A stretch of DNA of 5,815 nucleotides from Planctomycetota bacterium (GCA_030598065.1 JAUVQR010000109.1:1-5815); one strand, 5' to 3'. Counted from the stretch's first letter, positions 1 to 5,815 are shown. Notes: generated by a model from the letters alone, not told the origin. A program made the numbers and translations.

Positions 1-59
1 CCTGGGACCAGGGCTGCAGCTATGACGGTGAGAAATAGAGCTAGACTGTTACCTTGCAC
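1..59 (-). CDS. Unidentified protein, N-terminal fragment with hydrophobic leader (runs off the window)
   Basis: Only 19 codons are visible, from a GTG start at 59-57 to the left edge. The peptide reads MQGNSLALFLTVIAAALVP, a short polar start followed by an uninterrupted hydrophobic stretch, as in a first transmembrane helix or a signal peptide without basic residues. The start is well supported: a purine-rich Shine-Dalgarno stretch at 67-81 ends 7 nt before GTG, and a sigma-70-like promoter lies upstream. No other start in this frame sits at a suitable distance. The protein is probably membrane-associated or exported, but the family cannot be recognised from so few residues. It has its own promoter and is separated from comB by about 300 nt, so it is probably a separate transcription unit. 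That this is a real gene start is fairly likely; its function is unknown. Confidence 0.6.
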   Translation of the reverse strand, partial: MQGNSLALFLTVIAAALVP

Positions 60-66
60 GCCACCA

Positions 67-81
67 CCTCTCCTCTCCTTT
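67..81 (-). promoter_or_regulatory. Strong ribosome binding site for the partial gene
   Basis: Read on the minus strand, the stretch is AAAGGAGAGGAGAGG, with two overlapping AGGAG-type cores. The nearer one, GGAGAGG, ends 7 nt before the GTG at 59-57. This is the strongest Shine-Dalgarno sequence in the window, and it identifies GTG as the start of a gene too truncated to be found by length alone. Confidence 0.6.
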
Positions 82-101
82 CAGTGTAATGAGGGGTTCC
101 C

Positions 102-129
102 AGTCTACAAAAAAACTTACCGATGTCAA
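102..129 (-). promoter_or_regulatory. Sigma-70-type promoter for the partial left-edge gene
   Basis: On the minus strand a perfect -35 hexamer TTGACA (129-124) is followed after a 16-nt spacer, which contains a run of seven T, by the -10 hexamer TAGACT (107-102; 4 of 6 consensus positions). Initiation would be expected roughly at 95-98, giving a leader of about 35-40 nt before the GTG start. The -35 match, spacing and position just upstream of a strong ribosome binding site support each other. No operator or riboswitch is recognisable in the short leader. Confidence 0.5.
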
Positions 130-301
130 ACGATTTCTTGACCCGGCATAAGCAAAACTTCATGTGGTTGATACACAACGGCTTATCTGCAAACGGGTAA
201 CGGTGGAGGACGCGCGCTACGGCGGCGGACAAGGGGGAATACATACGTGATTTCACCGCGTTCGACCACAAAATCTTATGCGGGTATTGATAAAGAGAAA
301 A
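130..301. other. Spacer between comB and the left-edge gene; nothing recognised
   Basis: This is the middle of a 297-nt gap (60-356). An open frame crosses it on the minus strand, but it has a TTG start without a Shine-Dalgarno, gives an Arg/Cys/His-rich peptide resembling no family I know, and runs across the promoter, so I treat it as chance. I see no tRNA, known small RNA, repeat or second promoter here. A divergent gene remnant cannot be excluded. Confidence 0.5.
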
Positions 302-324
302 AAGGCGGCGAGACAACAGGCCTT
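298..324 (-). terminator. Weak Rho-independent terminator candidate downstream of comB
   Basis: About 33 nt after the comB stop, the minus strand can fold AAGGC (324-320) against GCCTT (306-302) around a 13-nt loop, and the stem runs into a T tract at 303-298. Position and T run fit a terminator for comB. The stem is only 5 bp (6 with a G-U pair) and the loop is long, so it may be weak or non-functional. Confidence 0.28.
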
Positions 325-356
325 CAATCAATGTCGCAGCATCTCATGCAACAAGC

Positions 357-1097
357 TTAAGCCCTTGCCACGGCCACTCTTCCGCGAACATACGTCGGTA
401 TCAGCCGGTACCTGCCCACCCTTGAACAGGACGAGATGTCGTCCCTAAAGCCGAGCTCCAACAGGCGCTTTCCGTGTGTTGAGTCGAGCAGGGCACGGCG
501 GATATTGCGCCGGTAGTTGGCGTAAAGGATATAAGCTGTGCGGGCAGAATCACTTAGAACTATCCCTGGCCTTTTCCGGAGCGCATCAACCAGCATGCCC
601 CCGCACACGGCATCCTCCAGGGACATCTGCCCGTCCGTGCCGGAGAGTGACAGCAACAGGTCGGTGTCATCTCCGGCAAGACGTTCCGCCACCGCGGGAA
701 GGTTGGTGAAGGAACATATAAGTACCTCTTTCGCCCCCTTACCCTTGATAAACGCCAGGTTCCTTGTACAGTTGCTGGTGGTGAAGACAATGGTCTTGCC
801 GCCGACTACGCCGGTAGAATATTCTCCGGGCGAATTCCCCAGATGAAAACCCTTGACCTTCGTGCCGCCCCTCTCACCGCCAAGTAACACGGCGTCTCTT
901 GAGAGTTCGTTGACCTTTTGCCTGAACAGGCGCCTCGCGTCACCTACGGTGGCACAGGGGTATATGTCCTTGCACCCACGGGCAAGGGCGTGGATCATCG
1001 TCGAGCAGGCCCTGAGCACGTCTATGACCACCACCCTCTTGCCGGTCAGCTTCATAAGACCCGATTCGGACGGTGTAAACGACAGGTCTATCTTCAA
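357..1097 (-). CDS. comB: 2-phosphosulfolactate phosphatase family protein (ComB)
   Basis: The protein has 246 residues, the usual full length for this Mg-dependent family. The family enzyme hydrolyses (R)-2-phospho-3-sulfolactate to 3-sulfolactate and phosphate, a cytosolic step of coenzyme M synthesis in methanogens; many bacterial homologues have no proven role. Family motifs appear in order: IDVLRA (25-30), GGERGG (73-78), GFHLGNSP (83-90), TTSNCTR (106-112), SGTDGQMSLEDAVCGG (152-167) and SRVGRYRLIP (225-234). The start is TTG: translation from there gives KIDLSFTP, matching the usual family N-terminus, and AGGGA (1107-1103) lies 5 nt upstream. The frame stays open upstream, but no ATG, GTG or TTG follows the GGAGG at 1121-1117 before this TTG. 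In motif TTSNCTR a Cys (110) replaces the Gly I would expect (TTTNGTR). No comA or comC partner is in the window. The family assignment is secure; the physiological substrate is not. Confidence 0.9.
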   Translation of the reverse strand: MKIDLSFTPSESGLMKLTGKRVVVIDVLRACSTMIHALARGCKDIYPCATVGDARRLFRQKVNELSRDAVLLGGERGGTKVKGFHLGNSPGEYSTGVVGGKTIVFTTSNCTRNLAFIKGKGAKEVLICSFTNLPAVAERLAGDDTDLLLSLSGTDGQMSLEDAVCGGMLVDALRKRPGIVLSDSARTAYILYANYRRNIRRALLDSTHGKRLLELGFRDDISSCSRVGRYRLIPTYVRGRVAVARA

Positions 1098-1189
1098 GAA
1101 ATTCCCTGTGAGAAGGCCTCCGTACCTGAAAAGACCCCTGTAAGCCTTATATGTATATGGACCTCTTTCGCTTTCGCTTTCGCTTCCAT
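1094..1189 (-). CDS. Possible small ORF (31 aa) overlapping the comB start
   Basis: An ATG at 1189-1187 opens a 31-codon frame that ends in a TGA overlapping the comB TTG start (TTGA, 1097-1094). The peptide begins MEAKAKAKEVHIHIRLTG and ends SQGIS. It has a charged Ala-Lys repeat encoded by a GCGAAA hexamer repeat, then a beta-strand-like segment. The overlapping stop and start is the arrangement typical of translational coupling, and GGAGG (1121-1117) inside the small ORF would then serve ribosomes approaching comB. Against it: the only Shine-Dalgarno-like match, AAAGG, is about 13 nt from the ATG, which is too far to be convincing. It may be a leader peptide, a remnant of a longer gene, or chance. 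I recognise no family. Confidence 0.25.
   Translation of the reverse strand: MEAKAKAKEVHIHIRLTGVFSGTEAFSQGIS
1166..1185. repeat. Short hexanucleotide tandem repeat, (TTTCGC)3
   Basis: Three exact TTTCGC units (1166-1171, 1172-1177, 1178-1183) plus two further bases lie between pyruvate kinase and comB; on the minus strand they read GCGAAA. Unit changes of 6 nt would keep the frame of the small ORF covering the repeat and add or remove Ala-Lys pairs, while changing the spacing upstream of comB. Three copies are too few to assume slippage. Confidence 0.6.
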
Positions 1190-1242
1190 GAAATTTTTTG
1201 TACCTTTAACAGGTAACAGGCATTATATTCCCGACCCTATAA

Positions 1243-2679
1243 TTATATAGTATATGCCTTAAGCAGGTTCGTGTACGGGTAGCCGGCGGTTATAACGACC
1301 GTGTCGCCCTTCTTCACCAGCCCCGTCTTTAGCGCGACCTTCTCGGCCTCTCTCATCATCTCGTCGGTGTTCTTCGCCACCTTCATCCTGGCCGGATACA
1401 CGCCCCGGGTTAAACAGAGCTGGTTGAGAACGTTCTCAGACGGGCTCACCCCTATGATGGGGCAGTCCGGCCTGTGGCGCGCCACCATCCTCGCGGTCTT
1501 GCCGGTGGTGGTGCACGCAATAATCGCCCGCGCCTTAACGTCCCTTGCGGCATGGTGCGCGGAGTGTGTGATGGCGTCCTGGATGGTCTTCTCCCCTATC
1601 TCCTCGTCCGCCAGGAATTTCACGTAGCCTCCTCTGTCTTCTTCGCCCATGGACGCCTCGGCCTTCAGGGCAATCCTCTTCATCATCCTGACGCAGTTTA
1701 CGGGGTACTTACCCACGGCCGTCTCCTCGCTCAACATGACCGCGTCGGTGCCGTCCAATACGGCGTTAGCCACGTCCGCCACCTCCGCCCTGGTGGGGGT
1801 GGAGCTGCTTACCATAGATTCAAGCATCTGCGTCGCCGTTATCACCGGCTTCCCCATAAGGACACAGGCATGGATAATCTTCTTCTGTACAACAGGGACA
1901 TCTTCCAGGTCGGTCTCCACACCAAGGTCGCCCCTTGCGACCATCACGCCGTCCGCCGCTTCAAGTATCCCGTCAAGGTTGCTCAGGGCCTGCCGCCTCT
2001 CTATCTTGGCTATTATCGGGACGGTGCGCCTCTTTAATTTCATAAAGTGTTTGGCCGCCAGTATGTCCTTCGCGCAGCCCACAAAGGAGAGGGCCACCAG
2101 GTCTACTCCCGAGTCAAGGCCAAAGGCCATATACTTCTTGTCATTCTCGGTAAGCGCGTCTATGTCCAGGTCGGTATCCGGCAGGTTCACGCCCTTGTGT
2201 GTCTTAAGCGGCCCGCCCTCGACGACGCGGCACATGACCTCTTTTCTGTCTCTATATACGTCAACGACCCTTAGCTTTATCTTGCCGTCGTCAATCAATA
2301 TGGCGTTGCCGGGCCGGACGTTCCTGACGAAGCCGGCGTAGCTCACGCTGATTTTCTGTGAACTGCACAATAATTTCTTGCCGGTAATAATAACGTTGCC
2401 GCCCTTCTTCAACACCACCGGCTCCGGCCCCACCTCCCCCGTACGAATCTTAGGTCCCGGCAGGTCCTGCATTATGGCCAGCGGCCTGTTATGGGCCTTT
2501 GATATGCGCCGTATGCGGTTGATGACGCCCTTATGCTCCTCCATGCTGCCGTGGGAGAAATTCAGTCGCGCCACGTCCATCCCGGCCTGCACCATCTCCT
2601 CCAGGACGCCGGAGCCGGAGCTTGCAGGCCCAATCGTGCACACTATCTTTGTCTTTCTCATTTCTTTGACTGACGCCAT
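1243..2679 (-). CDS. pyk: Pyruvate kinase
   Basis: Complete at 478 residues, the usual bacterial length, with no extra C-terminal PEP-utiliser domain. It transfers phosphate from PEP to ADP, giving pyruvate and ATP, in the cytosol. The barrel domain shows KIVCTIGPAS (11-20), ARLNFSHG (37-44; substrate Arg 38 and Asn 40), QDLPGPKIRTG (71-81) leading into the B domain, IIAKIE (222-227; catalytic Lys 225, metal ligand Glu 227), MVARGDLGVE (246-255; metal ligand Asp 251), TATQMLESM (281-289) and LDGTDAVMLSEETAVGKYP (308-326). The C-terminal domain has the phosphate-binding-like TTTGKTAR (390-397) and ends ITAGYPYTNLLKAYTI. The usual glycine-containing loop between ITAG and TNL is about five residues shorter than in common bacterial enzymes, which may affect sugar-phosphate activation. 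ATG at 2679 is chosen over the internal Met 7 because AAGAGG (2693-2688) lies 8 nt before it. It follows the DRTGG gene after 50 nt with no clear terminator or promoter, so it probably belongs to the same transcript. Confidence 0.97.
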   Translation of the reverse strand: MASVKEMRKTKIVCTIGPASSGSGVLEEMVQAGMDVARLNFSHGSMEEHKGVINRIRRISKAHNRPLAIMQDLPGPKIRTGEVGPEPVVLKKGGNVIITGKKLLCSSQKISVSYAGFVRNVRPGNAILIDDGKIKLRVVDVYRDRKEVMCRVVEGGPLKTHKGVNLPDTDLDIDALTENDKKYMAFGLDSGVDLVALSFVGCAKDILAAKHFMKLKRRTVPIIAKIERRQALSNLDGILEAADGVMVARGDLGVETDLEDVPVVQKKIIHACVLMGKPVITATQMLESMVSSSTPTRAEVADVANAVLDGTDAVMLSEETAVGKYPVNCVRMMKRIALKAEASMGEEDRGGYVKFLADEEIGEKTIQDAITHSAHHAARDVKARAIIACTTTGKTARMVARHRPDCPIIGVSPSENVLNQLCLTRGVYPARMKVAKNTDEMMREAEKVALKTGLVKKGDTVVITAGYPYTNLLKAYTI

Positions 2680-2729
2680 AGCAACCGCCTCTTATTTAAA
2701 GGAAGATTTTGAATAGTCCACAAGAAAAG

Positions 2730-3806
2730 CTAACGCGACAACCCGAGCTTCTCGTACAGTAAAGAGAAATCAATCCCTTCCTCTGTCAGCTCTCTGAGTC
2801 TGGGCAACTTTACCCTGCTCCATCTCTGCAGGTGACTGGCGAGACTATCGCACACCTCAACCGCCCAGGCCGTGTCTTTCTTTACCACAATAACAGACGT
2901 CCCGGTCTCTCTGGCCCTGGACAGGATAGCGTCACTGGGATAGAAACCGCCGGTAAGCACCAGACACTTGGTCGGGGTCTCAAGGGCGGCCAGTTGTATG
3001 TCACTCCTGTCGCCGCCCGTTATAACCGCCTTGTTGGCCACACGACCAAAATACTTCAGCGCGCTCTCCATGTTCATCGCTCCCACCATGAAGTGCTCCA
3101 CCAGTTCGTCAAGCCACTCCTCACCGCAAATGACCTCGCCCTTCAGCGCCTTGGCCATCTCAACGACCGGCAACGAGCCTATCAAGGGATCCTCCCGTAT
3201 AACCCCCAGGGTGTCAACGCCATTAGACTTGAGATACGGAGACACAACGTCTTTTATGTATCCCGGCTTGCCATGGGGCACCTTATTGAATATAACTCCG
3301 ATAAGTTTCTCTCCGAGCACGCTGCGGGCATACATAAAGCCGTCCAGCGTCTCAAGTGGGTTTTCAAACTTGTCTACAAAGATTACCCTGGCGTCCACCT
3401 CGTTGATGAAATCCAACCCGGATATCCCCATCAGCGAACCGTTCGAGAGCTTCCCCAGCCCGTGGACCAGCATCACGTCCCTGTCCCCGGACAGTGCGGC
3501 AAACGTCTTGAGCACCTTGGCCCTCACTTCGGACGTCTTTACCTGTCCCTTCAGCGCCGACGTCAACAACTCCTCGGTCAGCACCACCGGGCAGATAGTG
3601 CCCATCTGAACTTCTTCGTCCAATACGCCTTTCAGGAAAACGGCGTCCTCGTCAACAATCGTATCGTTCACCCTGGCGGGCAGCGCACCCAGTGGCTTGA
3701 AAAAACCGACCTTAAAGCCGTCGGCCTTCATCTTGAGGCCGACACCCAGCCACACCAGGCTCTTACCCGAAAACTCCGTTACAGAACCTATCATTACCGG
3801 TATCAT
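2730..3806 (-). CDS. Phosphotransacetylase N-terminal-like protein (BioD-like P-loop plus DRTGG domain)
   Basis: The protein has 358 residues in two parts. Residues 1 to about 215 form a BioD-like ATPase fold: a P-loop variant IGSVTEFSGKS (6-16, Lys 15, Ser 16), FFKPLG (35-40), VMLVHGLG (111-118) in the Walker B region, VIFVDKFENP (141-150) and VIFNKVP (171-177). Residues from about 220 to 330 form a DRTGG domain, with VGAMNMESALKYF (241-253) and AVITGGDRSDIQLAAL (260-275). This is the N-terminal region of long phosphotransacetylases (E. coli Pta type), but the catalytic PTA domain is absent and the C-terminus is a short tail. In Pta this region is regulatory, so this stand-alone copy is more likely a nucleotide-dependent sensor or regulator than an acetyltransferase. 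The start is firm: AGGAGA (3816-3811) falls in the 10-nt gap after the CoA ligase stop, 4 nt before ATG. That spacing implies co-transcription and joint function with the ligase. Its activity and ligand are unknown. Confidence 0.88.
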   Translation of the reverse strand: MIPVMIGSVTEFSGKSLVWLGVGLKMKADGFKVGFFKPLGALPARVNDTIVDEDAVFLKGVLDEEVQMGTICPVVLTEELLTSALKGQVKTSEVRAKVLKTFAALSGDRDVMLVHGLGKLSNGSLMGISGLDFINEVDARVIFVDKFENPLETLDGFMYARSVLGEKLIGVIFNKVPHGKPGYIKDVVSPYLKSNGVDTLGVIREDPLIGSLPVVEMAKALKGEVICGEEWLDELVEHFMVGAMNMESALKYFGRVANKAVITGGDRSDIQLAALETPTKCLVLTGGFYPSDAILSRARETGTSVIVVKKDTAWAVEVCDSLASHLQRWSRVKLPRLRELTEEGIDFSLLYEKLGLSR

Positions 3807-3816
3807 ATCTTCTCCT

Positions 3817-5815
3817 TCAACCGGGCGTAGGCGTCATGGCAGCCCTTGCGTCGAGGGCGACCACGCCGCTGCCGTACGGCAGCATTACAAGCGGGTTTAT
3901 GTCCAACTCGATTATCTCGGGGAAATCCATGACCAGCTGCGAGATGCGTTGGATGCCCTCGACGGCGGTGTCGATGTCGAGCGCACCTTCCCCTCTCACT
4001 CCTTTGAGCAGCGGGTATGACTTTATCTCTCTTACCATCTCCCAGGCGTCCGACCGGGTAACCGGGGCAACCCGGAACGAGACGTCCTTCAGCATCTCCA
4101 CGTAGATACCGCCTATCCCGAACATTATAAGATGACCGAACTGCGCGTCATGGCTGACGCCCAGTATTACCTCACACCCGCCCTTTACCATCTCCTGCAC
4201 GACTATGCCGTCAACGTTGATGCTCGGCATCTTGCGCCTCACCCCGTACATTATCGACTCAAACGCATTGCCTGCCGCGCCGGCGTCGGCCAGCCCAAGC
4301 CTTATCCCGCCGACGTCTGACTTGTGCAGTATCTCAGGCGACGCCACCTTCATAACAACAGGGTACCCGATCTCCTCGGCAGCCGTTACGGCAGAATCCC
4401 TGGTGGCGGCAAATTTACTCACCGGCACGCGAAATCCGTAAGCCGTGATAATCCCTCTCGCGTTGCGCTCGGCCAGCGTGAAATAACCCTTTTCCCTTGC
4501 CCTCTTCAATATAGTCTCCACCGCCCTGCGGTCTCCCTTGAAGGCCCTGGGCTCTTCCGGCACCTTCTCCATCCACAGCCTCTGCCTGTACATCATCTCC
4601 ACCGCGTGCACCGCATTCTCCGGAAAGCGGAAATTGGGTATGCCGTACCGGGCCAGCACGTCCACGGCGGGTTTCATGGTCGGGCCGCCCAGGAATGAGG
4701 CCACCACCGTCTTCTCCTTGTACCTGCCAGCAAGCTCACCCACCACCCTCGCTATATCCTTCTCGTCTATCAGTGCGATAGGAGCGAGTATGGCAATCAC
4801 GGAATCAACGTTGTCGTCCTTCAGGACCAGCTCAAGCGCCGTGCCGTAACGCTCTGGTCCCGTGTCGGCTATCGTGTCCACCGGGTTATATAGCCCGGCC
4901 ATTGAAGGCAGGCTATTTCTCAGGCCGTCGATTGTCTCCTTCGAGAACGAGGCCATCTTGAGGCTGGAATGCTCCACCGCGTCAGAGCCCAGAATGCCCG
5001 GACCACCGGCGTTGGTAAACAGCGCGACGGACGGCCCGAGGGGTATGTCCCGCAGGCTGAACGCCTCGGCATAGACGAAGAGCTCCTGCAGGGTATGGGC
5101 CCTTAGCACGCCCGACTGGAGAAAGGCCGCGTTAATGGCGTTGTCGGAGCCGGCCAGACTCCCGGTGTGCGACGATACGGCCCTCGCCCCCGCCTCAGAA
5201 CAGCCGGACTTTATCAGGATAACGGGCTTCTTTTTTGTGACGCGGGAGGCGACCTCCATAAAGGCCCGCCCGTCGTTTATGCCCTCGATGTAGCCCAGGA
5301 TAACGTGCGTATCCGGGTCGTCTTCGAGGGCCTCCAACAACTCAACCTCGTTTATGTCCATGCTGTTGCCCATGCTGACGAACTTAGAGAACCCGATGTG
5401 CTCCGTCAGCGCCCAGTCGAGTATGGCGGCGCACACAGCGCCCGATTGTGAAAAGAACGCGATGTTGCCATACGGAGGGTTACCGGCGGAAAAGGTGGTG
5501 TTAAGTTTATGGTGCGCGTTTATAACGCCAAAACAGTTGGGGCCTATCGTCTTTATGTTGTACCCGCGTACCCGCTCAAGGAGCTTCTTCTCCAGCTCCG
5601 CCCCTTCGCTGCCGCTCTCCTTGAAGCCCGCAGTAATAATCACCGCCGAGTCTATGCCCTTCCGGGCGCATTCATCAACCACCTGAAGGACAAGGGCCGC
5701 TGGCACGACGATGACGGCAAGGTCTATGTCTATGTCGCCGTCCACCGCGTTGACGCTGGGATAGGCCTTGTAACCCAGGATGGAATCGGCCTTCGGGTTT
5801 ATGGGAAAAATCTCC
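3817..5815 (-). CDS. Acetate/acyl-CoA ligase (ADP-forming), fused alpha-beta type, 5' partial
   Basis: 665 residues are visible and the frame is open to the right edge. Translation upstream of the GTG at 5745 continues with EIFPINPKADSILGYKAYPS, a typical part of the CoA-binding domain, so that GTG is internal and roughly 40 N-terminal residues are missing. The enzyme interconverts acyl-CoA, ADP and phosphate with acid, ATP and CoA in the cytosol. Positions in the visible fragment: CoA-binding Rossmann domain to about 105 (VIVVPA, GPNCFGV 91-97); succinyl-CoA-synthetase-like domains with FFSQSGAV (120-127) and SHTGSLAG (215-222), where His 216 is the expected phosphorylated His; NAGGPGIL (268-275); ATP-grasp from about 430 with GYPVVMKVASPEILHKSDVGG (His 497, probable second phospho-His), QEMVKGGCEVILGV (540-553), FGIGGIYVE (565-573) and ELDINPLV (636-643). 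The stop follows soon after the ATP-grasp, so there is no C-terminal GNAT domain as in Pat-type protein acetyltransferases. Whether the substrate is acetate or another acid cannot be read from sequence. Confidence 0.95.
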   Translation of the reverse strand, partial: EIFPINPKADSILGYKAYPSVNAVDGDIDIDLAVIVVPAALVLQVVDECARKGIDSAVIITAGFKESGSEGAELEKKLLERVRGYNIKTIGPNCFGVINAHHKLNTTFSAGNPPYGNIAFFSQSGAVCAAILDWALTEHIGFSKFVSMGNSMDINEVELLEALEDDPDTHVILGYIEGINDGRAFMEVASRVTKKKPVILIKSGCSEAGARAVSSHTGSLAGSDNAINAAFLQSGVLRAHTLQELFVYAEAFSLRDIPLGPSVALFTNAGGPGILGSDAVEHSSLKMASFSKETIDGLRNSLPSMAGLYNPVDTIADTGPERYGTALELVLKDDNVDSVIAILAPIALIDEKDIARVVGELAGRYKEKTVVASFLGGPTMKPAVDVLARYGIPNFRFPENAVHAVEMMYRQRLWMEKVPEEPRAFKGDRRAVETILKRAREKGYFTLAERNARGIITAYGFRVPVSKFAATRDSAVTAAEEIGYPVVMKVASPEILHKSDVGGIRLGLADAGAAGNAFESIMYGVRRKMPSINVDGIVVQEMVKGGCEVILGVSHDAQFGHLIMFGIGGIYVEMLKDVSFRVAPVTRSDAWEMVREIKSYPLLKGVRGEGALDIDTAVEGIQRISQLVMDFPEIIELDINPLVMLPYGSGVVALDARAAMTPTPG

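Noticed and set aside
41..331. A 96-residue open frame on the minus strand between comB and the left edge
   Set aside because: It has a TTG start without a Shine-Dalgarno, resembles no family, and runs across the promoter, the ribosome binding site and the first codons of the better-supported partial gene.
1201..1220. Inverted repeat TACCT/AGGTA and a doubled CCTGTTA after pyruvate kinase, as a terminator or operator
   Set aside because: The 5-bp stem is followed by an A run, not a T run, in the direction of transcription, and the 7-nt repeat is too short to stand out from chance.
1222..1227. A perfect TATAAT on the minus strand just downstream of pyruvate kinase, as a comB promoter
   Set aside because: No -35-like hexamer is found 16-18 nt upstream and there is no extended -10 TG. 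The spacer is AT-rich, so one hexamer match is weak evidence.
1649..2341. A 230-codon plus-strand frame, and a 187-codon one overlapping it, opposite pyruvate kinase
   Set aside because: Both are shadows of the pyruvate kinase codons: Ser/Thr-rich or His/Arg-rich translations with no domain and no ribosome binding site of note.
2695..2723. A possible promoter in the 50-nt gap before pyruvate kinase (TTGTGG, 17 nt, TTTAAA)
   Set aside because: Only 3 of 6 and 4 of 6 consensus matches, with no supporting feature; read-through from the upstream genes is simpler.
2832..3830. A 332-codon open frame on the plus strand, opposite the DRTGG gene
   Set aside because: It is antisense to a gene with clear domain motifs; its His/Arg/Gln-rich translation shows no family motifs. 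Such frames are expected opposite GC-rich coding sequence.
5743..5745. GTG at 5745 as the start of the CoA ligase
   Set aside because: The frame continues upstream to the window edge with conserved CoA-binding-domain sequence (INPKADSILGYKAYPS), so this GTG is an internal Val codon.

Overview
The window is a GC-rich bacterial chromosomal segment in which every recognisable gene lies on the minus strand, so the natural reading direction is from high to low coordinates. Gene order in that direction is: an ADP-forming acyl/acetate-CoA ligase with fused alpha and beta parts (5' end cut off by the window edge), a stand-alone protein resembling the N-terminal regulatory part of phosphotransacetylase (BioD-like P-loop plus DRTGG domain), pyruvate kinase, a possible 31-codon ORF, a 2-phosphosulfolactate phosphatase (ComB family), and the first 19 codons of an unidentified gene with a hydrophobic N-terminus.

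Layout. 3817-5815: CoA ligase. 2730-3806: DRTGG protein, 10 nt after the ligase stop with the Shine-Dalgarno sequence inside the gap, so the two are almost certainly co-transcribed. 1243-2679: pyruvate kinase, after a 50-nt gap with its own Shine-Dalgarno; probably the same transcript. 1098-1242: a 145-nt AT-richer spacer holding a hexamer repeat and the small ORF that overlaps the comB start. 357-1097: comB, with a TTG start. 60-356: non-coding, with a weak terminator-like hairpin behind comB and a good sigma-70-type promoter plus a strong Shine-Dalgarno in front of the partial gene at 1-59.

How the genes fit together. The first three genes sit around PEP, pyruvate and acetyl-CoA and point to substrate-level phosphorylation. 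Pyruvate kinase makes ATP from PEP. The CoA ligase makes ATP from acetyl-CoA (or another acyl-CoA) in one step, replacing the Pta-AckA pair. The DRTGG protein has the architecture of a Pta regulatory region without the Pta catalytic domain, so it is a candidate regulator of the ligase; this is inference. ComB acts on phosphosulfolactate, which the ComA route makes from PEP and sulfite, so it too touches the PEP node, although no ComA is visible here.

The organism cannot be named from this window. The fused CoA ligase with a DRTGG neighbour, a ComB homologue and free use of ATA and AGG codons in a GC-rich background suit an anaerobic or metabolically versatile bacterium, for example in the Planctomycetota, Desulfobacterota or Nitrospirota. 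I see no mobile element, CRISPR array, tRNA or rRNA. I did not find an exotic new system; the points most worth checking are the CoA ligase/DRTGG pair, the shortened effector loop of the pyruvate kinase, the small ORF before comB and the unidentified gene at the left edge.
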